Source of the DNA: Gammaproteobacteria bacterium
GTDB lineage: Bacteria > Pseudomonadota > Gammaproteobacteria > Pseudomonadales > Azotimanducaceae
Length of the DNA stretch: 9,674 nucleotides
NCBI GenBank assembly: GCA_026706425.1
Contig: JAPOYW010000428.1
Coordinates: 1-9,674 of the forward strand
Reading direction: 5' to 3'
This document shows, one piece after another, positions 1-6,460 of this stretch (position 1 is its first letter; the number at the start of each line of letters is the position of its first letter). The notes below the pieces were generated by a model that ran no database searches, was not told the DNA's origin, and saw only the letters and a list, made by a program, of their open reading frames with translations. The translations under genes were made by a program, and so were the position numbers.

Positions 1-2
1 CC

Positions 3-515
3 GACGACCTGCGGCCCGCCGCCGAGCTCGCCCGCGAGCTGGCCGCCGCCACGGCAGCGACGGGCATCGAGGACCCGGCCGCGCGCGTCGCGGCCTTCGA
101 GGACGGCGACTACGTCGGCGTCTCCGAGCTGGCCTCGGCCGCCGGCGACGGCGCCGTCGTCGAGCAGGAACGGGTGACCGGGCGCGTGAAGTTCCGCCGG
201 GCGTGGCTCGCCCGCCACGGCCTCGTCGCCCGCAACTGCCGGGTGATACAGGTCTCCGGCGAGTCGATGGAGCCGACGCTGGCCGACGGCTGCTCGATCC
301 TCGTCAACCTCGCCGCCCGCCGCCGGCGCACGGGGCGCATATTCGTGATCCGGACCGCTGACGGCCTCGTCGTCAAGCGCGCCGGCCGGGACACCGCGGG
401 TGCTTGGCAGATCGTCAGCGACAACCCCAACAAGGACGTCTGGCCTACGAAACCCTGGCCGCCCGACGCCGAGATCGTCGGCGAAGTCAAGTGGGCCGCA
501 AGGACGTTCGTATGA
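3..515 (+). CDS. S24 LexA/CI-like repressor, C-terminal part (5' end off window)
   Basis: The reading frame is open from the left edge, so the N-terminal part, usually a helix-turn-helix domain in this family, lies outside the window. The visible part is a peptidase S24 domain. The nucleophile motif GESMEPTL has its Ser codon at 264-266, and the general-base Lys is in LVVKR at 375-377. They are 37 residues apart, the same spacing as Ser119 and Lys156 of LexA. SDNPN near 418-432 matches the conserved SDNP turn. An Ala-Gly pair in SAAGDG (141-146) sits in the linker and could be a self-cleavage site, but it is 40 residues before the Ser, against 34 in LexA. By family, such proteins are DNA-binding repressors of prophages or integrative elements, often inactivated by RecA-stimulated self-cleavage. 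The gene lies 11 bases upstream of the integrase on the same strand, so it probably controls it. An internal GTG at 174 could start a truncated form, but the motif-bearing frame continues upstream. Confidence 0.85.
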   Translation, partial: DDLRPAAELARELAAATAATGIEDPAARVAAFEDGDYVGVSELASAAGDGAVVEQERVTGRVKFRRAWLARHGLVARNCRVIQVSGESMEPTLADGCSILVNLAARRRRTGRIFVIRTADGLVVKRAGRDTAGAWQIVSDNPNKDVWPTKPWPPDAEIVGEVKWAARTFV

Positions 516-520
516 AGGAG
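515..520 (+). promoter_or_regulatory. Shine-Dalgarno that fixes the integrase start at 527
   Basis: AAGGAG lies six bases before the ATG at 527. It overlaps the last base of the repressor stop codon (TGA 513-515). An earlier in-frame ATG at 512 overlaps the repressor stop but has no such site, so 527 is preferred. The arrangement suggests translational coupling of repressor and integrase. Confidence 0.7.
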
Positions 521-526
521 CCGACC

Positions 527-1678
527 ATGACCGAGACCGCCACCCAAGCCGATGCCACGGCGCCGAAGCGCCGAACCCGGAAGGCGGAACCCGCCAAGCC
601 GGCCGGCCGCCGCCGTGTCCGCGTCGCCGAGGGCATCTACCGCGACCGGCACGGGCTCGCCGCCACCGTCAAGGTCAACGGCGTCCAGCGCGAGATCCGC
701 TTCCCCGCCGGCACGCCGCTCAAGACCATCCGGGCGAAGCGGGACGAGCTGCGCGCCAGCCTGCGGACCGTGCCGGCCGGCGAGCGGCACACCCTGGCTC
801 ACGATGCCGCGCGGTATCTCCACCAGGTGGGCGGCGAACTGGTGAGTATTGCGGACCGGCGGCACCACATCGATCTCTGGACCGCGTGCTTCGGCCACAT
901 CCGCACCCTGGAACTGCCCCAGCACACCGCCGCCCTCAATGACCAGCTGCGTCAGTGGCGCGAGACGCGGTCCGCGTCCGCCTGCAACCATCGGCGCGAC
1001 GCGCTCACGAACCTCGTCAAGACCCTGTATGGCCGCCGCGCCGCAGCCGAATTCGTGGATCTCGTACGGTTCGCGCCCCCGCCACCGAAGCCGCGGTGGA
1101 TCGAGCGCACGCACATCGCGGACGTGCTGGCACAATTGACGCCCGGGTCCAAAACCGTAGTACGCTTACGGCTCATGCACTGGACGGGCATGCGGCCGTC
1201 GCAAATGGCCCGTCTGCAGCCGGACGACTTCCGCCTCAACGAGCCGACGCCGTTCGTCGTCGTGCCACGCGGGAAGGGAGGACGGCTGGCGGCGATCCCG
1301 CTGGTCGGCGAAGGGCTGAAGGCGGCGCGCGAATTCACCGACGCCCGGGCATACGGACGCTGGTCGTGCCCGAGTGCGAACAAGGCGCTGGAGCGGGCGG
1401 CCCGGAAGGCGGGTCGTCCACCGTTCACCGTGTATCAGATTCGGCATTCGTTCGCGACGGGACTTCGACGAACGGGATCGGACGTGGCTGACATCCAGGA
1501 TCTCTACGGGCACACGGACCCCGAGACGACGATGATCTACGCCCCGCCGCAGTTGCAGAAGCACGCCGACGCGATCGGGCGTTTGGAGCGTGCGGACCGC
1601 TCGCCGGCGCCGGATCCGCACGGGATTCGGCTGGCAGAGCCGGCAGCCACTTTTCGGCAGAGTTCGGTAAGTTACTGA
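527..1678 (+). CDS. Tyrosine recombinase / integrase (intact)
   Basis: A 383-residue site-specific tyrosine recombinase. The N-terminus is a basic, disordered-looking tail (about 1-33). Residues about 34-80 (GIYRDRHGLAATVKVNG...) look like the small beta-rich arm-binding domain of phage and island integrases. Residues about 88-170 are a helical core-binding region. The catalytic domain runs from about 190 to 345. Visible active-site residues are Arg223 (TGMRPSQM), Lys250 (PRGKGGR), Arg306 (YQIRHSFATG), His329 (YGHTDPETT) and nucleophile Tyr338 (MIYAPPQ). The usual His of the HxxR box is Tyr303, a tolerated variation in the family. A tail of about 45 residues follows the nucleophile. All catalytic positions are present and the frame is open, so the enzyme may be active. 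It follows the S24 repressor closely. Only 11 bases separate its stop from a decayed tRNA-Arg copy, so its target is probably the tRNA-Arg locus. A degraded paralogue of its 3' half lies at 7375-7838. Confidence 0.92.
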   Translation: MTETATQADATAPKRRTRKAEPAKPAGRRRVRVAEGIYRDRHGLAATVKVNGVQREIRFPAGTPLKTIRAKRDELRASLRTVPAGERHTLAHDAARYLHQVGGELVSIADRRHHIDLWTACFGHIRTLELPQHTAALNDQLRQWRETRSASACNHRRDALTNLVKTLYGRRAAAEFVDLVRFAPPPPKPRWIERTHIADVLAQLTPGSKTVVRLRLMHWTGMRPSQMARLQPDDFRLNEPTPFVVVPRGKGGRLAAIPLVGEGLKAAREFTDARAYGRWSCPSANKALERAARKAGRPPFTVYQIRHSFATGLRRTGSDVADIQDLYGHTDPETTMIYAPPQLQKHADAIGRLERADRSPAPDPHGIRLAEPAATFRQSSVSY

Positions 1679-1689
1679 TTCTAACGGCC

Positions 1690-1780
1690 GCACGCACACC
1701 TCAGATGGATAGACCGTCCTCCGAGCCGATCAACTACGCCCTACGACTCGCGTCCTACAACCTGTCCAACCGTCGCGTCA
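1690..1780 (+). pseudogene. Decayed tRNA-Arg copy downstream of the integrase
   Basis: This stretch aligns with the intact tRNA-Arg at 7850-7926. The first 29 bases match at 22 positions and include the D-arm run TGGATAGA (1705-1712). The anticodon arm survives only in part (CTCCGAGCCGA at 1719-1729, lacking two bases before it and one G inside it). The 3' side is more diverged and contains extra bases, but CCTGTC (1761-1766) and CGCGTCAACC (1774-1783) match the T-arm end and the acceptor/CCA end. The acceptor stem no longer pairs, so it cannot be a functional tRNA. It stands at the same distance from its integrase stop (11 bases) as the live tRNA does from the decayed integrase (also 11 bases). 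The 5' half is well supported and the 3' half is less certain. It is probably an attachment-site relic. Confidence 0.65.
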
Positions 1781-2387
1781 ACCACCAGGAGCCGCGCCGC
1801 GCAGCCGGTCGTCCACACCACCGACATGAGCACAGCCGCGCCGACTTGACCCTGACGATCCCCTGCGACCCGGGGGCAACCGGTCGTAGGCTCCCGGACC
1901 GCGCTGACGTCGACAACCACCTACGGCGGCGTCAACGTGACACGGCCACCCCGGTCGGCCCGGCCCGAACATCCTCACGATGGGTATGCTCCACGTCCGG
2001 CTTGGCCTCCAGGTCTCGTTCGTCGACAAGGAGGCCGATGCGGCCGTGGGGAAGGCGCACCACCATCCCATCCTCGAGCAGGTCTGCGATCTCAACCTGT
2101 TGGTACTCGACGCCCCCGAGCTGCCAGCGGGCGTCGGGCGTGACAACCGATGGCGCCTCGCGGCATTGCCCCGCCAATCCGGACAATCTTTCGTCAGGCA
2201 CACCTCCTCGCCGCCACAACCATCCGGAACACAGTGAGCCACATGTCCATTTTCGGTCACATTTCGCCGGCGAGAACCGCTCTCGGACGCGGGGAAACCG
2301 AATACGCCAGCCGCTCCCCCAAGCGCCGAAGCCCGAGAGTGCTGGTCACTATGACCGGCTGCGTCACAATTGACCGCCTTCAACCGC
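1781..2387. other. Intergenic stretch, mostly decayed sequence
   Basis: No gene is convincing here. Plus-strand reading frames through it are rich in Arg, Ser and Pro and look like shadows. The one section with coding character is on the minus strand (see 1932-2219). Around 2242-2280, TGTCCATTTTCGGTCACAT and the following bases resemble the short repeated blocks found at ends of some IS21-like insertion sequences. That is only a recollection of style, not an identification. No terminator with a T-run is visible after the operon that ends at 2388. Confidence 0.4.
1932..2219 (-). pseudogene. Possible coding remnant, unknown function
   Basis: A 95-codon minus-strand frame with credible protein character in its middle, about residues 23-75 (for example GGVEYQQVEIADLLEDGMVV and PHGRIGLLVDERDLEA). 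G or C predominates at third codon positions, as in a GC-rich genome. The alternating short beta-strand-like segments could be a small beta-barrel, like the C-terminal tails of some DDE transposases, but no family is recognised. The nominal ATG has no good ribosome site. An AGGAGG at the start of the frame sits only one base from an in-frame GTG. The ends look random. It may be a fragment of an older gene or a shadow. Confidence 0.3.
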
Positions 2388-5300
2388 TCACTGCGAGACG
2401 ATGACCACATCTCCGGCGACAGAGTACGGAAAAACTCTGCCACCATTCTCCGAAGGCGCCGCAGTGACAATTCTTGTCTTCAGGCCTGCTCGTACGACCA
2501 AGCCTCTAAGGTGGCTATCTTCGAAGCTCGTCTCCAGATGTGTCAGCACCATCGCGGTGTCGGAGCCGATAATTTCCGCAAACCCTTCAATTAGCGCCTC
2601 CACGGAACCATAACCGGAACCATCCAGCACCCTGATGTTGCGCAGTGCTCCCACAGTCGTGTCCGCCGCTACCGTCGCCAACGCCAGAACCGTCGTGGCA
2701 CCATTCTCGTCTTCCAAGCCACCACCCGTAATGTCAACTGAATCCACAATCCGTCCCGCCAAGCATGGGTGCTCGCCAACAAGCCCTGTACCTAGCACCG
2801 CCGTAACCCCCGCTCTCTCTTCCGGCGCCCTCGCCCGGCATTGCCCGAAGGGATACCGCCACCGCCCCGTACGCCGATCTACAACTAGACTCAAATCAAA
2901 TCTCGCCGTCGGCACCAGCTCAACCGCACGTGACAAAAGCGCCCGTTCCCGTGTTCGCAGCACACTAAATGCCGTCTCACCATTCCTGTATGTCACGTTC
3001 AAGAACGGATAGTCGTAGAGCATCCCAAATACGCGTGCTAACTCCGCACCGCTGTTCCGAGCACCGTTTAGTACGTTCGCCAATGCATGATCGGCGTCAA
3101 TCTCCTGGTCGGTCCGAATCCTTACTGCGGCCATAGTCAACAGGTTAAAACTGGATTCCTTGTCCTTTATGTACGCACTGTACGCAAGCCGATCGGCCTC
3201 CCGGAAGTCGCCCTCCATCATTGCCACCCACGCCTGTGCTGCCATGAGCTCGGACACCATTGCGGTAGTGTAGGGTCCAACTTCGGGTGCTTCCGCGATC
3301 TCGAAAGACGTTTGCATAGCCTCGCCCAGCAGTGCCGAGCTTCGCTCCCAATAACCTGCGGCCAGGGCGCACAACGCTGCATGAAGCAACGCGGTCTCTC
3401 TCTCTCGTACCGATACCGTCCTCAGCAACTCCGCCTCCGTCCGAAACCACGATTCCGCCTCGTCGTATTCCCCGAGACGCCGATACAGCTTCCCAACTTG
3501 CCTGCTTACCTCCGCGCGCAACCTGAGGGTTCCACCCGGCTCTAGCACTGCCCCTAACGTGCCCATGAGCGCTACGACCTCGGCCAAGAACTCTGACGGC
3601 CCCTCTTCCAGTAGTTGTTCCGACCACATCACTGCACTTCGCGCGATAGCCTCCAACTTCTGCGTGCCCGAGCGTTGCAGTGCCAATTCAGCATCCTCCG
3701 TCGATCCGGCCAGCAACCTGCGAATGTCCACAAGCTCCGCGGCATGCTCGCGCCCGTTCGCAAACACGTACCTCAAGCGCACTTGCCGTTCCACACTGCT
3801 ACCATGCATGATCGTGTTCCGAAGGTGCCCCAGATCAGCCATTTCCGATCCACTGTTGAAGGTATCACGCATTGTGCTAGCTTGATCTAGAGCGTGCAAA
3901 GCGTCGCGAGTCCGGCCTGCGAGAGCATGGCTGATAGCGATATTGTGCCAAGCGGGCGCAAAGGTTGGGTCAAGCCGCAGCACGTGATAATTGACGTCTA
4001 TCGTGTCGTCACATGCATCTCTATAAAAGCGCCTTCCTCCATAGGCGCTCAGCGCTCCTATACGAGCCGGATCCAGTTCTGCGGCACGTACCAACTGCTC
4101 CATGACCCGCGCCGCATCTTCGCCTATCACTTCCAAATACAATCCGTGCTCGAACAGAAGGTTGGCGCGAAATCTCTCGTCCCCCTTAACGGTGTCATCG
4201 ACCGTAAGCATTCTAAAGGCGCGGTCATAAAGCGGACCAGCTTCACCGGTACGGCCAATAGTGGCATAAACTACCGCTAGTTCTGCCGTTAGGGTGGCTG
4301 AGCCAGGCCGTCGTCGTAGCGCATCCTCGAGAATTCCGGCAGCCCGGCTACCATCCCCCTGTTGAACCGATATCTTAGCCAGTAGGCGTACCGCATCTTC
4401 CATGCTCTCTTCGTACTCGAGCGCCCTTCGTGCAAAGGGTTCCATGAAGCGCAACGACTCAAGTTGCGAATACAAGAACACTCGCGTATACTCGGCATAG
4501 AATTCCGGGATCCGCATCGGAGTCACGTCGGGAAAACTGGTATTGGTTCCGATTTGCGGAACGGCGAAGCCTCCAGCTGCACCCGTCGGTTTGGCGTATG
4601 TCTCCAGGTCAACGACTTGGACACCCACGACTTCTTCCGCGGCGGCGGGACACCACTTTGCAGAACGGTCGGTGTTTCCTATAGTTGCAAAGAACTTGTT
4701 ACGCAGGTCATTCTCACGGACCAACTCGTCCGCGAGATGGCATGCTATCTGAGCGGCTTCGTATTCATCGGTGTTAATGCCACCGGCGAAATAGACACCG
4801 CCGACGTCTTTTCTGGACCGTAAGTACTCGAGCGCACTAAGGATTGTCCCGAGGGTAGGCCTGCATGACCTCCCCGCGACCTTTAGTATCAAAAACTGTG
4901 CCCGTGGCTCAAACAAGGCGTGCCGCAAGGCTTGTACTGTTCCATGACCACACGTATCGTCAACACCTTCATTCGTAAAGTCAACCACGTCGTGTAATCG
5001 GCCGTGCAGCAAGGGATGGTCTGAGCGCACCCCGCTATCGAGAATAGCGATGACGCGACTGGCATAGATCGAAGTCTCGCGAATCGGATACGGACGAAAA
5101 TTGCGCGGCGCCGATAGGTTACTGCCATCTGGCATGCCACCAGCTTCGGCGACTGCCTGCTCGGCCTCCAAAAGATGGCCAGCGAGTGACGGGTAGGTCG
5201 GGACCAGGAACTCTCGCGTTACCTCATCTACAACTAAGCCCGTGAAGGCACCGGGTACAGGCGACGTGACCGGTACGGCAACGGAGTGCAGCTCTCCCAG

Positions 5301-5444
5301 AAGATCGGGTGTATCGGGCGCTTCTTGCGCTGCAATCTCCGGGGTCAACACTAGCACAAAGAGGGGCACCATTAGCGATAACGATAGTTGCCCTCCAACA
5401 TTAGGTCGCGCCTCCCACATCGGAACGTCGTTACTTTTTGGCAT
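2388..5444 (-). CDS. Exported protein with two degenerate subtilisin (S8) domains flanking a TPR-like region
   Basis: A 1018-residue protein. The ATG at 5444 is supported by GGAG (5452-5455) seven bases upstream. Residues about 20-42 form a signal-peptide-like segment (SLSLMVPLFVLVLTPEIAA then QEAPD), so export is likely. Residues about 130-310 are an S8 fold. Asp136 is in VIAILDSGV, His167 in CGHGT and the oxyanion Asn257 in ATIGN. The expected GTS..AP motif reads GTNTSFPDV, with Asn301 in the nucleophile position. Residues about 340-815 are helical with several TPR-like repeats (for example 368-413, 446-526, 648-675, 734-761). Residues about 877-1018 are a second S8-like domain. It has Gly885 for Asp (VLGTGL), Ala916 for His (ENGATT) and APS (996-998) for AGN. 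It ends before the Ser segment would occur. The two domains resemble each other (HPLLHGRL and HPCLAGRI). It is probably a non-catalytic binding or sensing protein. G+C is clearly below the flanks. It is the second gene of an operon, four bases after the upstream stop. Function is unknown. Confidence 0.85.
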   Translation of the reverse strand: MPKSNDVPMWEARPNVGGQLSLSLMVPLFVLVLTPEIAAQEAPDTPDLLGELHSVAVPVTSPVPGAFTGLVVDEVTREFLVPTYPSLAGHLLEAEQAVAEAGGMPDGSNLSAPRNFRPYPIRETSIYASRVIAILDSGVRSDHPLLHGRLHDVVDFTNEGVDDTCGHGTVQALRHALFEPRAQFLILKVAGRSCRPTLGTILSALEYLRSRKDVGGVYFAGGINTDEYEAAQIACHLADELVRENDLRNKFFATIGNTDRSAKWCPAAAEEVVGVQVVDLETYAKPTGAAGGFAVPQIGTNTSFPDVTPMRIPEFYAEYTRVFLYSQLESLRFMEPFARRALEYEESMEDAVRLLAKISVQQGDGSRAAGILEDALRRRPGSATLTAELAVVYATIGRTGEAGPLYDRAFRMLTVDDTVKGDERFRANLLFEHGLYLEVIGEDAARVMEQLVRAAELDPARIGALSAYGGRRFYRDACDDTIDVNYHVLRLDPTFAPAWHNIAISHALAGRTRDALHALDQASTMRDTFNSGSEMADLGHLRNTIMHGSSVERQVRLRYVFANGREHAAELVDIRRLLAGSTEDAELALQRSGTQKLEAIARSAVMWSEQLLEEGPSEFLAEVVALMGTLGAVLEPGGTLRLRAEVSRQVGKLYRRLGEYDEAESWFRTEAELLRTVSVRERETALLHAALCALAAGYWERSSALLGEAMQTSFEIAEAPEVGPYTTAMVSELMAAQAWVAMMEGDFREADRLAYSAYIKDKESSFNLLTMAAVRIRTDQEIDADHALANVLNGARNSGAELARVFGMLYDYPFLNVTYRNGETAFSVLRTRERALLSRAVELVPTARFDLSLVVDRRTGRWRYPFGQCRARAPEERAGVTAVLGTGLVGEHPCLAGRIVDSVDITGGGLEDENGATTVLALATVAADTTVGALRNIRVLDGSGYGSVEALIEGFAEIIGSDTAMVLTHLETSFEDSHLRGLVVRAGLKTRIVTAAPSENGGRVFPYSVAGDVVIVSQ

Positions 5445-5448
5445 CTAG

Positions 5449-6366
5449 TCACTCCGTGGTGACGCGGCTTTGTGGTGCGGGTGTGATCTGGATCGTAAAG
5501 TGCTGCGTAAGGACGATGTCAGATGTGGAGTTGTACCGTAGCAGAATGCGCCCGGCACCTTCAATGGATGTCGCTGCGCCGAACTGAACGGGTACCCGCA
5601 CCGTGTCCTTGGGCGTCACTTGGTGGTCAACGGAAATCCCATAGCGATGCGTCTCCGGCGACAGTACGTGGGTGACGATCTCCGTACTTAAGAACGGTTC
5701 GCTGTGTGTAGTACCTGGCACGTCTGGCGCCACATGGTCTATGCGGCCTTCGAGAGCGGATTGTAGGCGGTCTATCGTGTGCGCGAGCGGGTCGGTGCCG
5801 AGAACTTCAAGGGTCAGGATCCTCCCTTGCGTTTGCACTACCTTGACGTTTAGGTCGTGTGACGTCAGTTCTTCCTCGGTCAAGGCGTCGCCTTTGGAAA
5901 CAACGATGAGGCGCCGGCTGACAAGCGGCGTAATATCGAGCTCGAGGGTCAGGTCATGAGCGCTAATCGGCCGCGAACCTAGATTGGTTATTTCGAAGGT
6001 AAGGTCTGCTACGGCGGCGGGGCTAGATGGGCGCTGCTGTAGCTCTCGTGCGAGGTCCTCCAGGGGCATGATGGCAATCCGAGAGCGACTGTTGTCCTGC
6101 TCGATCTTGTACAGAGAGTCGCTGTTCATCGTCGCATAGAGGCTGATCAAATCACGGTTGGCGGAATAGTAGTTGAGCGCGGCGACGATTCCACCGACTC
6201 CACCTAGCGCGACAAACGCGGCGCCCACGCCTCGAATCCCGGCGTTCCGCGACGCGGGACCGTCAGATGGGCTGTCGGTGTCAGGTGCGTTGTCCGCGGG
6301 CCTGCGCCTTTGGAGGCGGCGCCGAAACAAAGCAATTGTGCGTCGGAACCTGCCATGTTGTGTCAT
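5449..6366 (-). CDS. Single-pass membrane protein with exported beta-rich domain, unknown family
   Basis: A 305-residue protein of no recognised family. The start at 6366 is chosen because GGAG (6374-6377) lies seven bases before this ATG. An in-frame ATG at 6435 and a TTG at 6441 would add 23 or 25 residues, but they have no ribosome site, and the ATG at 6435 lies inside a candidate -10 box. Residues 1-22 are strongly basic (RFRRTIALFRRRLQRRR), followed by a Pro/Ser/Asp linker to about 40. A hydrophobic Gly/Ala/Val-rich helix spans about 44-67 (GVGAAFVALGGVGGIVAAL). Residues 68-305 alternate in beta-strand style (for example ADLTFEITNLGSRPIS and DTVRVPVQFGAA), suggesting one or two beta-sandwich domains. 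By the positive-inside rule the N-terminus should be cytoplasmic and the large domain outside. It heads the operon with the exported pseudo-protease, four bases before its start, so the two products probably act together at the cell surface or in the periplasm. That partnership is inferred. Confidence 0.75.
   Translation of the reverse strand: MTQHGRFRRTIALFRRRLQRRRPADNAPDTDSPSDGPASRNAGIRGVGAAFVALGGVGGIVAALNYYSANRDLISLYATMNSDSLYKIEQDNSRSRIAIMPLEDLARELQQRPSSPAAVADLTFEITNLGSRPISAHDLTLELDITPLVSRRLIVVSKGDALTEEELTSHDLNVKVVQTQGRILTLEVLGTDPLAHTIDRLQSALEGRIDHVAPDVPGTTHSEPFLSTEIVTHVLSPETHRYGISVDHQVTPKDTVRVPVQFGAATSIEGAGRILLRYNSTSDIVLTQHFTIQITPAPQSRVTTE
5452..5455 (-). promoter_or_regulatory. Shine-Dalgarno inside the 3' end of the upstream gene (translational coupling)
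   Basis: On the minus strand GGAG immediately precedes the TGA stop of the membrane-protein gene (5451-5449). It is seven bases before the ATG of the pseudo-protease gene at 5444. Ribosomes ending the first gene would lie on the start region of the second, which argues for coupled synthesis of the two proteins. Confidence 0.65.
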
Positions 6367-6430
6367 TAGCTGTCTCCACAGAGCGCGTTCACCCAGACGC
6401 CTATCCTCGTCACCTGGAACGTATCGTTCG

Positions 6431-6460
6431 ATCATGGCCAAGCGGAGCCTGCGGGGTCAA
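6431..6460 (-). promoter_or_regulatory. Candidate sigma70-type promoter for the two-gene operon
   Basis: On the minus strand TTGACC (6460-6455, 5 of 6 to the -35 consensus) is followed after 18 bases by CATGAT (6436-6431, 4 of 6 to the -10 consensus). Transcription would begin near 6424, about 58 bases before the preferred ATG at 6366. It lies at the point where G+C rises toward the right. Motif matches of this quality can arise by chance. Confidence 0.35.

Noticed and set aside
110..1135. Long minus-strand reading frame opposite the repressor and integrase
   Set aside because: It is antisense to two genes with clear S24 and recombinase motifs, is Arg/Pro/Gly-rich and shows no domain. It is a typical GC-rich shadow.
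2344..2356. GGTCA-CTA-TGACC palindrome as a terminator for the minus-strand operon
   Set aside because: Only a 5-bp stem, and no T-run follows on the minus strand; at most a small operator-like palindrome.
6367..6441. Longer N-terminus for the membrane protein (TTG 6441 or ATG 6435)
   Set aside because: No ribosome site precedes these codons, they overlap the candidate -10 box, and the ATG at 6366 has GGAG at ideal spacing.
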